64,000 nt of DNA from Saturnia japonica (Eukaryota; Arthropoda; Insecta; Lepidoptera; Saturniidae), in NCBI GenBank assembly GCA_033032175.1, contig CM065321.1, forward strand, positions 16,576,501 through 16,640,500, written 5' to 3'. The translations under genes and the position numbers were made by a program. Shown one piece after another: positions 10,901 to 22,090 of the stretch. Positions within the stretch are counted from its first letter, which is position 1, and the number at the start of each line of letters is the position of its first letter. The notes under the pieces were generated by a model, which worked only from the letters and a program-made list of their open reading frames with translations, did not search any database and was not told the DNA's origin.

Positions 10901-11064
10901 TATTATTTCAACCGTTGTACGGGTGCAGCATATATTTAGAATAGTATATATCCACAATAGGTTGAATAAGACGAGTCCACTAATGTGCGTATTATTTTGT
11001 TGATTTTGTTTATTATACGAGTTACATCCAGTTACAGTACATGTAACTACAATGAAATATTAAA

Positions 11065-11587
11065 TCTATACTAATATCATAAAGTTGAAGAGTATGTTTG
11101 TTTGGTTGAACACGCTAATCTCAGGAACTACTGGTTCAAATGGGAAAATGTTTCAGTTTTATCGAGGAAGGCTATATATATATAACATCACACTACGACC
11201 AATAGGAGCGGAGCATCAATGAAAAATGTTGCAAAAACGGGGGAAATTTACGCAACAATATTGTTCTTTAGTAATTAATTATTTGCAAAGGTGTTTTTAT
11301 ATATATGTTATTAATCCTTATCGAAATAAATATGTTATTCATCACAAGTATTTAATTTTGAACAAAATAGCCCTTTACAGTAATTGAGTTAAATGAATAT
11401 CTTAAGAGATATCACAGTTTTAAAATAACTCCGCTGCTAAATAATTATCAAGTACCGCGAACGCATTTTTATTATGCAGAATAATGTGAAAGGTGGACGG
11501 CACCTAATAATACAGACCCTACGACCCACTCTCTCCAACCCTTTCTCTCTCTCTCTTACATGATACAGACGAAGTTGGGTCAGCTAG
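11065..11587 (+). mobile_element. Non-autonomous Helitron, family 1 (523 bp)
   Basis: It starts TCTATACTAATATCATAAAG and ends CAGCTAG, flanked by A on the left (11064) and T on the right (11588), as expected for Helitron insertion between A and T. The 5' 150 bp and 3' end match the 253-bp minus-strand copy at 25003-25255. No Rep/helicase is encoded. Confidence 0.8.
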
Positions 11588-11624
11588 TTATACTATATAA
11601 TCATAGATTTCGTATAAATATACG

Positions 11625-11935
11625 GCGTTGTGTCAGTCAATTTCAGAACGAATGACATCGGCCAATTTATTTTTCTATATCAAATCCAATGAGCCTGAGT
11701 TACCGGTAAGGGAATACATTGTGTTGAAACCATGGCATGGTGGTAGGGCTTTTTCTAATGACAGCCTGGTTAGCTACCACCATCAAGTTAAAAAACTGTC
11801 GCAAAACACCAATAGGCGTGTTCCGGCAACTGCACTTTCGAGCAAGTCCTTCAATTAGCATTAGCCTGATACTATCCTGGGCCACGTCTTCACATAACAC
11901 CAGGTGAGATTGTGGCCAAATGCTCAACCTATGAA
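11625..11935 (+). repeat. SINE family II copy
   Basis: The body matches other family II copies: GTGTTGAAACCATGGCATGG, CTAGCTACCACC-like and GTGTTCCGGCAACTGCACTT motifs in order, ending near a CTTGGGCCAC-like segment. The tRNA-like head is degraded. Confidence 0.75.
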
Positions 11936-12671
11936 GATTTTTTTAGTGCACCATCTGTTTCGCGTAATAGCAACAGATGGATTATTAAGTATCGCTCATT
12001 TGAACAGCGTGTTTGTAGACCATTTCAATGTTAAATGAAGAATGTTGACAAACGGTAAAACTATATAGAAAAAATTAATTTAATATATTAAGATTCCAAA
12101 ATTGTTAGATATATGAAACTTAAAAAATATACGCACTGTGAAACTAGCAGGCACCAAACAGTAAACAATGAAAAAATATTTCAACCACTTGTGTACGTAA
12201 GTGTAGGTAGAAAGTGTGCATTCCGTATTACCTTGTATCTTCTCTTAAACTGTCTTGTAATGTATTCTTGTTTTACAATTAAATAGTAATTCTAAATAAT
12301 ATTGCTTAGTTTCAAAGTACATAAAACGTTCACTATGAACATAAAAATACATACAATATATACATCATTTACTTATACATAACTATATGACTGTTTGTTA
12401 CTATAGGTGGTTACTTAAAGCCTAAACTTAGGATTTTTAGATTTCTATTTAGTTGCGGTTTTGAAATTTTTGTTTTAATTTAATAACGATTACTGTATTT
12501 TTAAAGTAATGTATATGATAAAAAATTTAAAAGTTGTTAAAAGCACTAAGTTAAAATAAAAGCTACTTAATTAATAGTAAACTATTTAATTATTATTTAC
12601 TATCTCGTAACTAGCGACTTCTACCTTTTTTAATCATTTGAGCTATTTTTAAATGAACAATAAAAATATAT
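11936..12671. other. No recognised gene
   Basis: AT-rich, with no coding frame or repeat recognised. Confidence 0.45.
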
Positions 12672-12936
12672 TACGTGAATGGTAGTGATGTCTGGATGTG
12701 ATTTCCTCTCTGTAAACCTACTGAAAATGATAATAACTGTATATAATTAAATACTGTAAATACAATTAAAAAAAAGATAATACGATGTTGATAAACCCGA
12801 TTGAGTTTCTTGTCGGTTCTTCGTGATGGCTGGAATGTTTTCCGAACCGGTGGTAGTGTTTTGACGTTCTTGTGTGCCTTCTTGGGGCCTAAATTGAGTA
12901 AAATATATTTTGATTTTGATTTATTTAAACCGAACA
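12672..12936 (+). mobile_element. LINE 3' end (ATTTTGATTTTGATTT tail)
   Basis: About 260 bp strongly similar to 27470-27722. Both end in a short tandem TTTTGAT tail, a type of 3' terminus seen in CR1/Jockey-like lepidopteran LINEs. A weaker 3' fragment lies at 53170-53260. The LINE class is inferred. Confidence 0.65.
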
Positions 12937-13214
12937 TTAAAAAGACACACTGACCTCTACTCAGTACATAATGTTGTTGATTAATTAATTCCGACGCTAA
13001 CTTCCTTCATGTTGAATCTATTATAGGAGTAAGAGTACTGTAAGGTTTAATAGTTATAAAGATATAAAGTAGTTTCTCGAAGGAACTCAAATATCGCCGC
13101 CATTGAACTGCAGGGTATCAAAAATCTACTAGAGCAGTTATTTCGAACAAATGTCGTAATACAAATACGAGCGGGCATCACTCCAAAATCCAACATTCAT
13201 TGATTTGTTTTTTT

Positions 13215-13345
13215 TTAATACCATGCCGGTGGCAAACAAGCGTGCGCGCTTGATGGTAAGCGGTCACCTTACCCTATAGACCCCAAAACCAGAAGCATCG
13301 AATGCGCGCTGCCGGCCGTTTAAAAACTTACTAGCGGTCGTCCAT
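13215..13345 (+). repeat. Dispersed repeat C copy
   Basis: The segment 'ggtggcaaacaagcgtgcgc' followed by 'gatggtaagcggtcacc' matches 9620-9790 and 15608-15735. Confidence 0.65.
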
Positions 13346-13369
13346 TGATCGAAATTCGACCAGCGACTA

Positions 13370-14115
13370 TTTAATCATAGACTATTTTCTCTTTGACTTT
13401 TGCAGTATGAACCTAAATAATGAAAATTATATAATGTGCTATCAACTTTCATTGAGTGACAATGTCAATATTTTGAGGAGTCTAAGTTCAATGGCACTGG
13501 TCAGTTTAGGATTCGCAGTATTAACTTATTTTATTTAATATACAGTGTAAACTCTTTATAACGAAACTCAAGGGACTGACCATTTTTTGTCGTTATAGAG
13601 AGTTATCGTTATATGGAGTGAACAAAAAAACAACCAAATTAACAAGAATTTTTAATATGTATGTCTTAGATAATAAATGCTTATAAATTATTGTTTACAC
13701 ATATAGTCTGATAACTTTGTCTGAAGTTTTTTGCTATGCCAGTACTTGTTTTATGTATTCTATTCATATCTAGATATGTGGTGGAATCGTCTTCCTACAC
13801 ATTTCTTCGTAATAGAGAATGGCGTATCAGCGATAGATATATAATAGCGATATATAGTAGCGATAGATAGATAAAGAGTGTTTTAATATGTGGGTTTTAA
13901 CGCAAACTAACCAAGTTGGACTCACTTCAACGTTATAGGGAGTTTATCGTTATAAAGGATAACGTTACAAAGAGTTTACACTGTACTTGTAACAGTTATT
14001 AGAGATCAATTTTAGCTTTCTGCACTCCTTGTCCATATAAACTTTAACCATGCCAAATCTCACAGACTTCTGTATACGCAATACGCTTAAAAAGGGGTAG
14101 AAAGCTTTTACTTCA
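13370..14115 (-). repeat. Dispersed repeat A copy, split by a MITE
   Basis: The parts at about 13370-13542 and 13984-14115 together correspond to the reverse complement of 6700-7005. Between them lies the 441-bp element at 13543-13983. The repeat is therefore older than the MITE. Confidence 0.8.
13543..13983. mobile_element. Pogo/Tc1-mariner-like MITE (441 bp)
   Basis: The termini CAGTGTAAACTCTTTATAAC and (reverse complement of the right end) CAGTGTAAACTCTTTGTAAC differ at one base, and both are flanked by TA (13541-13542 and 13984-13985). A TA target and CAG start fit Tc1/mariner, probably the pogo/Tigger branch. Subterminal CGTTATA motifs are repeated inside. No transposase is encoded. Confidence 0.85.
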
Positions 14116-14169
14116 CGTATTAATATACGATGATGATGATGATTAAGAACTCCATACTTTAGTCCAAAA

Positions 14170-14460
14170 ACACACCTCAACAGGAAGCGTATTCCATATA
14201 GAAAGCGTTCGCAGGAGAAAACTCTTCTTAAATTGGACTGTCCGCGACCATTTAGGGTCCAAATTGTAAAGATGATCTCGCTGCCGATGGTGAGCGATGC
14301 GATGATGGAAAGTAACCTAGACGGAGATTACCTCAATGCTGTGGCTTCAGAGCCGAGTGCATGTGGTTCTGCTATGAAACGGAGAAGAAGAAATTTAATT
14401 AAACCGCTCTTCAGAACACTGTCCATGATACAGACGACATGGTAAAACTAGCAACAGGGC
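14170..14460. repeat. Dispersed repeat D
   Basis: GC-richer block resembling those at 21291-21590 and 27085-27370 in texture and in several short shared segments (an 'aggaag.. attcca' region followed by a 'gtttctgttatgaaa'-like region). It has no stable reading frame. It is probably a fragment of an unidentified LINE. Confidence 0.45.
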
Positions 14461-14763
14461 ATCATCAGTGAACTGTTTTAGAAATACACTCGACAGACAC
14501 GCAGCAATTAGCCGAACAGTAATTATCTACAATGGCGAGGATGGAAAAAGGAGAAGAATGGCGCAATGGCTTATCTAGTACCTATACGTATTAACTCAAT
14601 GTTCGTCACTAGTTAAGTGAGAGTTACTTAACTGTAAAATCGATTGCGATGATACTGTGAAGCGAAATGTTCTATTTTATAGCTTAATTTATATTTTCCG
14701 CTCACCGAGAGACTTAAAAGACATTAAAACTATATGTCGGAGATTAGTAACAATGAAACTAAC

Positions 14764-15026
14764 TGCCTCATTAACCTAGTGGTCGTAAGCGCGACTTCTA
14801 TGATCGAGGTCCTGGGTTCGATTCCCAGGTCGAGCAAAGTTTTATTGGGGTTTTCTATGAAATTCTCAGTAGTAGCTCGGAGTTTGGGTTTATGCTTGAA
14901 TAATGGCAATAGGCTCGCCCCCTATATTACAAGGGAACTAAAAATATACCTGGCGAATTATGGGTGTACATTAGTACACCTCTGCCTAACCCTTCGGGGA
15001 TACAGGCGTGATTGTATGTATGTGTA
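14764..15026 (+). repeat. SINE family I copy (tRNA-derived)
   Basis: The head has an A box (TAACCTAGTGG) and a B box (GGTTCGATTCC) at tRNA-like spacing. It is followed by a body shared with 38022-38280 (minus), including AATAGGCTCGCCCCCTAT and ACATTAGTACACCTCTGCC. The body end recurs alone at 46723-46800. The next 300 bp (15027-15330) are GC-richer but unrecognised. Confidence 0.88.
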
Positions 15027-15607
15027 AATCCAAGACCTCTTGCGTCCTGGTGTTGATTGGTACAACCTACTACGTCAGAACCCGAAGAGAGAGATAGTCT
15101 TGCTTGAGCTGCCGGACCGTGTGGACGCCCGAAAGAGTTCCAGTTTGACCAGAGAGGCGAGGTTAGTTCACAACTACCATACACCTGGTAACATCCGCCG
15201 TATTAGCACGCTTAGTAGTATTGTATTCCGGTATCCGCCGGTGTATATTCATGTACCTAGAGTAACAACCAGCCTTGTTACCATTCGATATAGTACCGCC
15301 ATTTTGCGTTTTTGTTTAGTAAGATAGAAGTATGGAAAACCCTCTTATATGGACCGGACAAGTTGAAGAAATATCCCGCTGTAAGCAGCAAATTGCAATT
15401 CAAAAACCCACCAAAATTGCGCTAGTGTAGCAAAAGAGAATGATACTTCTTCGTGATTTTTCATCTTTTACTGTTGTAAAACTTTAAAAAATTAAATTGA
15501 AAAATAATGGGAAAAGTTTGTGGAGTGAGAAAAATAGTCGAAATGGGAAAAATTTAAAAATAATAATTTTTGGCTCTTACTTATTAATTCTTCTCTTTTC
15601 TAAACAA

Positions 15608-15735
15608 CTAAGGTGGCAAACAAGTATATGGCCTGCATAATGGTAAGCGGCTACCGTAGCATATGGACGCTTGTAATTCCATTGGTATCACTAAAGCGTT
15701 GTCAACCTTGAACCCCTCTACCCAAAGGTAGCTCT
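15608..15735 (+). repeat. Dispersed repeat C copy
   Basis: Matches 9620-9790 in 'ggtggcaaacaagtatatgg', 'aatggtaagcggctaccgta' and 'accttgaacccctct'. Confidence 0.65.
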
Positions 15736-16554
15736 GGAAACCCTATTCCCCACAGAAACAAACACAAGGTTATTTGGCTGCGATCTTCTTTAGGGTGGAG
15801 GTATTCAACCAGTATGATCTCTTTGCCATACCTCTCTAGGTAGACTTATCTACCTAGGTCTATTATCTTCAATACGATCCAATCTACGGTTTTTATCTAA
15901 CCGTTTACGTTTTATTGTTCCATTTACTAGCACTTCTCTTCATCTCTTAGTTTCAGACTTAATTTCTACATCAATTGGTAACAAAATTTAACAAATACAT
16001 ACTAACAAATAGTTTTATTGCAGAAAGACGTAACAGCTGTCAATCAATTTCAAACGGAAGCAATAAAGAAATATCTACACAGACCATTTACGATGGATTT
16101 CCGTAAAGTAATATCAAATAATGCCACGGTTAGAACATAGATCATTATTCAATGAAGCAATTTACTCATATTAATATTAAATCGTATAAGTATATCCCGA
16201 TGAATTTTTAATTAGAAATAATAAGAAGTCTTCTCAGATTTACCTAAGTTTTATTTACAAGAATCTTAAAGTTTTACACGTAACATTTTATAATGAACAA
16301 CATTATAATTATTTATTCTTATGTTATGTTGAACGCCAAGAAAGTTTGTTTTGGAGTGACGTATTGATATTAATTACATAAAAATGCATCGAAAAGATCT
16401 ATTTAGAAACCTTTTTATAAGTAAATGATTAAAGTAGCTAATATTATTAAGCTCCAAGACAGATAACTTTTTTTGTTTGAAAGCGCTAATTTAGTCATTT
16501 TTTGAAACTGTCGATCAGATTTGAAAAAAATCTTTTTGCGTTTTTTATAGCTTA
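15736..16554. other. No recognised gene
   Basis: AT-rich and unassigned. Confidence 0.45.
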
Positions 16555-16765
16555 TTTAGTGAGGAAGGTTATAGGCTACATAATTTCAAGCAACGACTCT
16601 AAGGAGCTGAGCAGGAACCGTAAAAGCTAAGTAATCAGGCAAGAATGTAGACAAGACGTGTAGTAAAAACAACAGTAAGAACACGGTTGCATTAGCGCCG
16701 CACCGCGCCGCTCCTGTACGGTGGGTAGTTGGTTGAATAATTTTAACACCGTGGGCCGCAGCTAG
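16555..16765 (+). mobile_element. Helitron family 1, 3' fragment
   Basis: Contains the family 1 segment 'gaggaaggttataggctaca' and ends GCCGCAGCTAG followed by T, as at 11587. The 5' terminus is missing. Confidence 0.5.
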
Positions 16766-17149
16766 TTGTACATAACTGTCATTTTCAAGTGAGCACCTAA
16801 TTATTTCGTTTTAAAGAGTATCATGTGATGATTGATGAATTCAGTGGTCTAACAGAATAGTGGCAACCTTGTTAGAACTTTCCAAAAAGTTTTTGTGATA
16901 ACTCAGTAATTCAAAACACTAAGTTCATAATAACCAAGTTATATTATTGAAAATTCCACCTATAATTCACAATATAGGGTCAAATAACGCATATTTCTGA
17001 AGCAGAGAAAACACTACATGACAGAATAAGATGCAGCAAAAAAAAAAACAGACAATTGTTTAAAAAATATAAAAAATACATAGTGTTTGTCATCATTATT
17101 GTAAAATTATTTTGTGTTATTTTTTTAAGTACCTACTGTGTTGTCCTTT

Positions 17150-17560
17150 TTATTCTTGTTAACTTAGCTGATAGCAAAATTAAATGGTCACTTCAGTAGA
17201 ATTGATCAGTGTTTCTACTGGCCAATCACCTTCGTTTTAATTTTAAGCAGTGTTGGTTAAATCGTAGATTGTACGGACTCCGCGTCGATCGACGTGAGTT
17301 CGAATCCCTGCAATTAGCCTGAGCGGCCGGTGAAGTAAAACAAGTTGATGAAACCATAGCACGATGGTAGTGTGCTTTTTCTAAAACCATCTGGTTAGCT
17401 ACCAACCTCGAGTTGAAAATCTGTCGTCAAGCACTAATCGGTGTGTTCCGGGAGCTGTAGGTACTTGAGGGCCAGTCTTCCACTAGTCCTTAGCTTGTTA
17501 CCATCTTGGGCTAAACCGTCATTGATCTCTTAACATGTGAAATTGTGGTAAAACCGCTAA
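17150..17560 (+). repeat. SINE family II, best-preserved copy with upstream segment
   Basis: The tRNA-like head starts near 17245 (TGGTTAAATCGTAGA as A box; GAGTTCGAATCCC as B box at about 17297-17309). The body follows to a CATCTTGGGC end near 17512. The 90 bp before it (TTCTACTGGCCAATCACC and neighbours) also occurs next to the copy at 9835-10110 and alone at 38460-38530, so it may belong to the same or an associated repeat. Confidence 0.82.
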
Positions 17561-18602
17561 AACTACAATAATATAAAATGCGAAATGAAAATAAAAAAAA
17601 TACCCTAAACTATTGAATAAACAGACAAGGTAGAGAATCCTTTTACGGGGCTAAAACTTTCGTTCACGGCACATCGCATTTAACACGTTCAGCTTTATTT
17701 GCAACTTTTTGCTTTCAGCTGATCAAACGCATTAGTCAGTTGGAAGTGCTCTATTCGTGGCTTTGTTACTTGAACGGTTACGTACTTCTGTTTGTTTTAT
17801 TCATTCATTTCAACCGTTTGTGAATTTAAAATTTCATATTATAAATTTTATTGAACCTGAAAGAATGTATTTATTCATATAGACAACAAAAAGATATAAT
17901 AAATTAAAATAAAAACTTACAAAAAGAACCGCGCATTTTAATTTTGTCAGCAGTCTGGAGAAACACTTTCGCCTGTGCCACAGATAACAAAATATCTATT
18001 TTAAAAAAAAAACCTAATCACATTTTTTTATACACAGAACACTTCACTAATAAGTTCACAGTCACACGCGGTATTCTCTTGAAATAATATTAATTATTGT
18101 AATTGCTAAAGTTGTAACGGTTCGAAATTGAAAATGGAACGTGTCAACGTGTCGCGCGATAGGTGGTAGGTGGGAAATAGCCGCGGTAGAGCGGGAGCGG
18201 GCGCACGCGATGCGTTCAAATCTCACACTGAGAACACCAGAGACACGAGTCGACAATAACCAACCTCTTTTCATATTTTCTTTTTATTTTCGTTTTTTTT
18301 TTTTAATCTGAAAATCAGCGAGATTGACAAGCCTGGCTGTTTGGTTATTTTTTAAACTGGACGCGCACTTAGGCACTTTAATTTTCGGATGCGAGCCTGT
18401 CAGTTTTGACGGGATAATCCTTTGAAAAAAGGTATGCAAAGTGTTGTTATTTTTGGGAAACAATTTTTACGGTCGTTTCGATATGGAAATTAAAAACGGT
18501 TCTTTATAATGTGTTTTTGCGATTTTCAAGTTGATTGCGAGTCGACAGCAGTAATACTTAATGTATTTTTAGTTAAGAACATATGGAATTGTATAAAGTA
18601 AA
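17561..18602. other. No recognised gene
   Basis: No coding region. A GC-richer patch at 18120-18250 contains only chance ORFs. Confidence 0.45.
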
Positions 18603-19134
18603 CTAGCTGTACCCGCGGCTTCGCTCAAGTAGACTACAAAATGTCATCGATCAGATACACGCGCAAATCTTGCTCCCCCGCTCTCGGCTAGTTTAAAGAA
18701 AAAAACGCTTATTGTGGGTGTTCCTTAGAAGATGAATATATACTCTCAATACATTTTGTAGGTTTTTTTAAATTCTACAATTATGTAGTGCATAAATTCG
18801 CCATATATCTGGTTTACTCGGCGTAAGACATTTAAGCACTCGAATTGATTCACCATGGCCAGTGTTTTTTATTTGCGCGCAACCCTAAATAGTTTTCTAA
18901 AATGAAAGTAGCCTAAGTTACTCTGTATAACATTATCTATCTGCCAGTGAAAGTCCTGTCAAAATTGGTCCAACCGTTTCAGAGATTACCCGGAACAAAG
19001 AGACAGAGAAAATTTTTAAAAATAGCTTTTTGTTATAGGTATCGTATATTATTTATGTACTTTCATACGCATTTAGTAAAAAGTTTTTATTTTGACATTA
19101 CAAACTGACACTTCAATTTTATTAATGGTATAGA
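18603..19134 (-). mobile_element. Non-autonomous Helitron, family 2 (532 bp)
   Basis: On the minus strand it runs from TCTATACCATTAATAAAATT to GAAGCCGCGGGTACAGCTAG. Plus-strand flanks are A (18602) and T (19135). The CCGCGG-containing 3' hairpin region before CTAG is typical of lepidopteran Helitrons. Related copies lie at 34988-35480 (-), 59713-60225 (+), 42720-43183 (+), 20190-20463 (+) and 39665-39790 (-). Confidence 0.85.
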
Positions 19135-19286
19135 TACCCGCCCTTATTTGTCGGAATAAATTGGAACGTTTCTAGAAAGTTGAACATCTAAGAAATTTTA
19201 AGTTTTACTTCTACTGGCGTGTTTATTAAATAGTCAAATTTAGAGTTACGCGCGCACTATGTGACCGAATTGTAACTAAGCGAAGT

Positions 19287-19523
19287 TTTTTTTTTGTTTA
19301 TTTATTTTTTACACAATTTCATACACGGTCATTTAATTCCAAACTAAGCAAAGCTTGTATTATGATAACTAAACAGCCGATATACATATTATATATATTT
19401 AACACCCAGACACAACTGTCAATTATGCTCATCACACAAAAGTCAGTCATGGGCGGGGATCGAACCCGCGACCTCTCGGCTTAATAGTATGGTTTACTTC
19501 CACTGCGCCACGAACTCTGTCAA
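19287..19523 (-). repeat. SINE family III copy (tRNA-derived)
   Basis: The minus-strand head has perfect-looking promoter boxes, TGGCGCAGTGG (A) and GGTTCGATCCC (B), followed by a non-tRNA body and an A-rich tail at the left end (19287-19310). It continues past the tRNA-like part, so it is a SINE and not a tRNA gene. A piece of the same body appears near 43605-43680 and in the duplicate near 46150-46225. Confidence 0.82.
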
Positions 19524-19547
19524 GTTATCTATCAATAATAATATGAA

Positions 19548-19830
19548 TTCATTTTAAGCAGTATTGGATAAGTGGTAGATTGTACGGACTCCGCGTCGAT
19601 CGACGTGAGTTTCGAATCCCTGCCATGAGCCTGAGCTTTCGGTTAAGGAAAACAACGTGATGAAACCATAGCATGGTGTTAGGACTTTTTCTAATGTCCA
19701 CCTGGCTAGCTACCACCCTCAAGTTGAAAATCCGTCGCCAAATAACAATAGGTGTGTTCCGGTAGTCAGTCTTCCACTAGGCTTAACGTGCTACCATCTT
19801 GGGTTACATTATAACTTAAGATTAGGGGAG
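19548..19830 (+). repeat. SINE family II copy
   Basis: The head reads TTGGATAAGTGGTAGATTG, a recognisable A box, and GAGTTTCGAATCCCTGC, the B box with one extra T. The body follows the family pattern to CATCTTGGGT. Confidence 0.85.
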
Positions 19831-20189
19831 ATTGTAAATGAATGAATAATGTTTTAATTTAATTTAAATCATGTTTATTTATACACCTTTTTAAAATTAT
19901 ACAATAAAAAATCATAGGCATACAAAATACGAAAATTTGTTTTTCATTCAATCGAAACAGCAACCGAAACAAGAATGCCCCAACACTAGAAATAACACTG
20001 GCCATTGTTGTAATGTATCGATTCATGAGTGACAACTATATACATATTATACTCTGTGGTGACAACTGAAAAACAAAAAATTTTAACTGTCATCTGATTG
20101 GTTGTTCTGGGAGAGATGAAACAACACACTCGGCTCTTGCGCACCTTCTTTACTAACACTTTCCTTTTTTTTAATTTATTTTCACTAAT

Positions 20190-20463
20190 AGCGCGCAAAT
20201 TAAAAAAAATAACTGTTCATGGTGAATCAATTCGGGCGCATAAATGGCTTACGCTCAGTAAACCATAAGAGATTTAACAAATTAATGTACTACATTATTG
20301 TAGATATTAAAAATACCTATAAAAAAGTCATCAAGAGTATATGTCTATCTTCTAAAGATGACCCACAATAAGCATATATCCGAGAGCAGGAGTGGCACGA
20401 GTCGAGCGTCGAATATCGACGGCTTTGTGTTGTACACTCGAACAAAGTCGCGGGCACAGCTAG
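20190..20463 (+). mobile_element. Helitron family 2, 5'-truncated copy
   Basis: Matches the 3' half of 18603-19134 (ATGGTGAATCAATTCGGGC onward) and ends GCGGGCACAGCTAG followed by T. About 40 unrelated bases lie near its 3' end. Confidence 0.75.
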
Positions 20464-21290
20464 TTATAAATATTGTTCTGAAAACATTTTTTTAATCATA
20501 CTTAACATTATTTGTATACCCCCTCTCCCTTTGTCAGAAAAAGCCTGCTTGCGTAAGGCCGGCTTCATACCTTAGCCCAAACGTTGGCGTCAACGTGTGG
20601 AGTCGGAGTAATACTTGTAAAAAGTAAAGACCAACATAAAACACAATATAACAATTTTTATAACCAGTAATACAATATATTTATCTATTTATGCATTCTG
20701 AAATTTTCTTTTTAATATACAATAAAAGATATATTAGTTGCTTCTAATTAAACACCACAGTAGACTTCTCCATACTTGTATAGCGAGATACAGAGATAAG
20801 TTATCAAAGCCGGTCAGAATAATAATATATCGCGGTAAATATATGTACATAAATGGACTTATGTAATAATCGTGACTATTTAATATGCGAGAAACTGGGT
20901 ACAAGCGGGAGTAGTCGGTACTCAGACGCGTTAACGTAAGCAGCATGCAGCGGGATTATTAAGTTTGTGATAAATATATTATTTTCTCTTTTTTTTAAAG
21001 TGAAAACTTCTTTAGCGAACAAAAACGAGACAACCCCCATACATCTACAGGAATTAACTTCCGAGAGAATGAGATAGAATGCATTATACAGTGTTTCCTA
21101 TTACTTCGGTTCTCTTTGTGCGTGTGTAAGTAGGTGTGTGTGCTATTGCGTATTAGAAAGCCTTAGGACGAGACATCATAGCCAACGTGGTGTATTGCTC
21201 ACGTGTATCGTTTATGTGAATATTTTTATAAAATCTGCACTGATTTTCATTGTATTTATTCATGCCAGCCTGCATAAATATCTCTTCACG
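20464..21290. other. No recognised gene
   Basis: No coding content. The 'aacgttggcgtcaacg' segment near 20580 resembles inverted-repeat ends of insect MITEs, but no partner end was found. Confidence 0.4.
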
Positions 21291-21590
21291 TTATGCTTGA
21301 AGAACCTGTTGTCGTAAGAGGGAGGGAACACATTGGCCGGGAGATGGTTCCACATTTTCTCTATACGACAGTGCTGAGGTGGAGGTTACTGTAAAACTGT
21401 GACTCCGCAGCATAGCGCGTGTGTTTCTGTTATGGAAAGGAGAGGAAGGAATTGGATTGAAGGGTTCTTTGCAAATTCTCTCTATCTTTCTAAATACATA
21501 GTTCAGCTCATGTTGCCATGCCACATCTCTCTTAGTCCAACTATGCCCAGGAGTGGGACTTTAACGGCTAACAATGATAGCTAATCGTAC
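21291..21590. repeat. Dispersed repeat D copy
   Basis: Resembles 27085-27370: 'gaagaacc' start, a wounded 'tggttccaca' segment, then a 'tctgttatggaaagg'-like segment. Open frames exist on both strands but neither resembles a known protein. Confidence 0.45.
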
Positions 21591-21889
21591 AATTTGTTCA
21601 GAGATAATAAAAAATAAATAATATAGAGATTTATCATAAGATTGTTAAATATTTGTAAAGTTATTTTTTTGGGAAACTTTACCGCCACACTAATTTTTAT
21701 CGCAGAGCAGCATTGTTCTCGTTACTGTGGTCGGATCCGAAGGGTGTGTTTGGCTTCACATACCCACCCATGAAGCGTTGCAACTTACACCTCAGGAGTA
21801 GCAGCCATTATGAGTTGTCTCAAGACTGGGGATATTTAGAGGTTAGACGTTCATAGCTATAGACTGCAAGCAATAGTATAAGATTTTAT

Positions 21890-22090
21890 TATATGCTAAG
21901 TTTTGACTACAATTTCATCTGATATTAAATGAAGATGTTATCGAAGATGTAACAAGCTTTAATAAGAAATGGCTCTCAAAGACGGCTATCGGACACTGAA
22001 AAATGTTCTGCAATTGAATTTTGACCAAAAGATGGTATTTAGCAAAACGACTATAAAAAATACCCTATCGTCTTATCATGCTTTTACATT
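21890..22090 (-). repeat. SINE family II, degraded copy
   Basis: Order of weak matches on the minus strand follows the family body (AAAATACCCTATCGT, then 'gctctcaaag' and 'catctgatattaaatgaag' segments). The head is not recognisable. Confidence 0.45.

Noticed and set aside
19448..19523. tRNA gene on the minus strand
   Set aside because: A and B boxes are good, but the sequence continues into a non-tRNA body with an A-rich tail that recurs elsewhere, so it is a SINE head.
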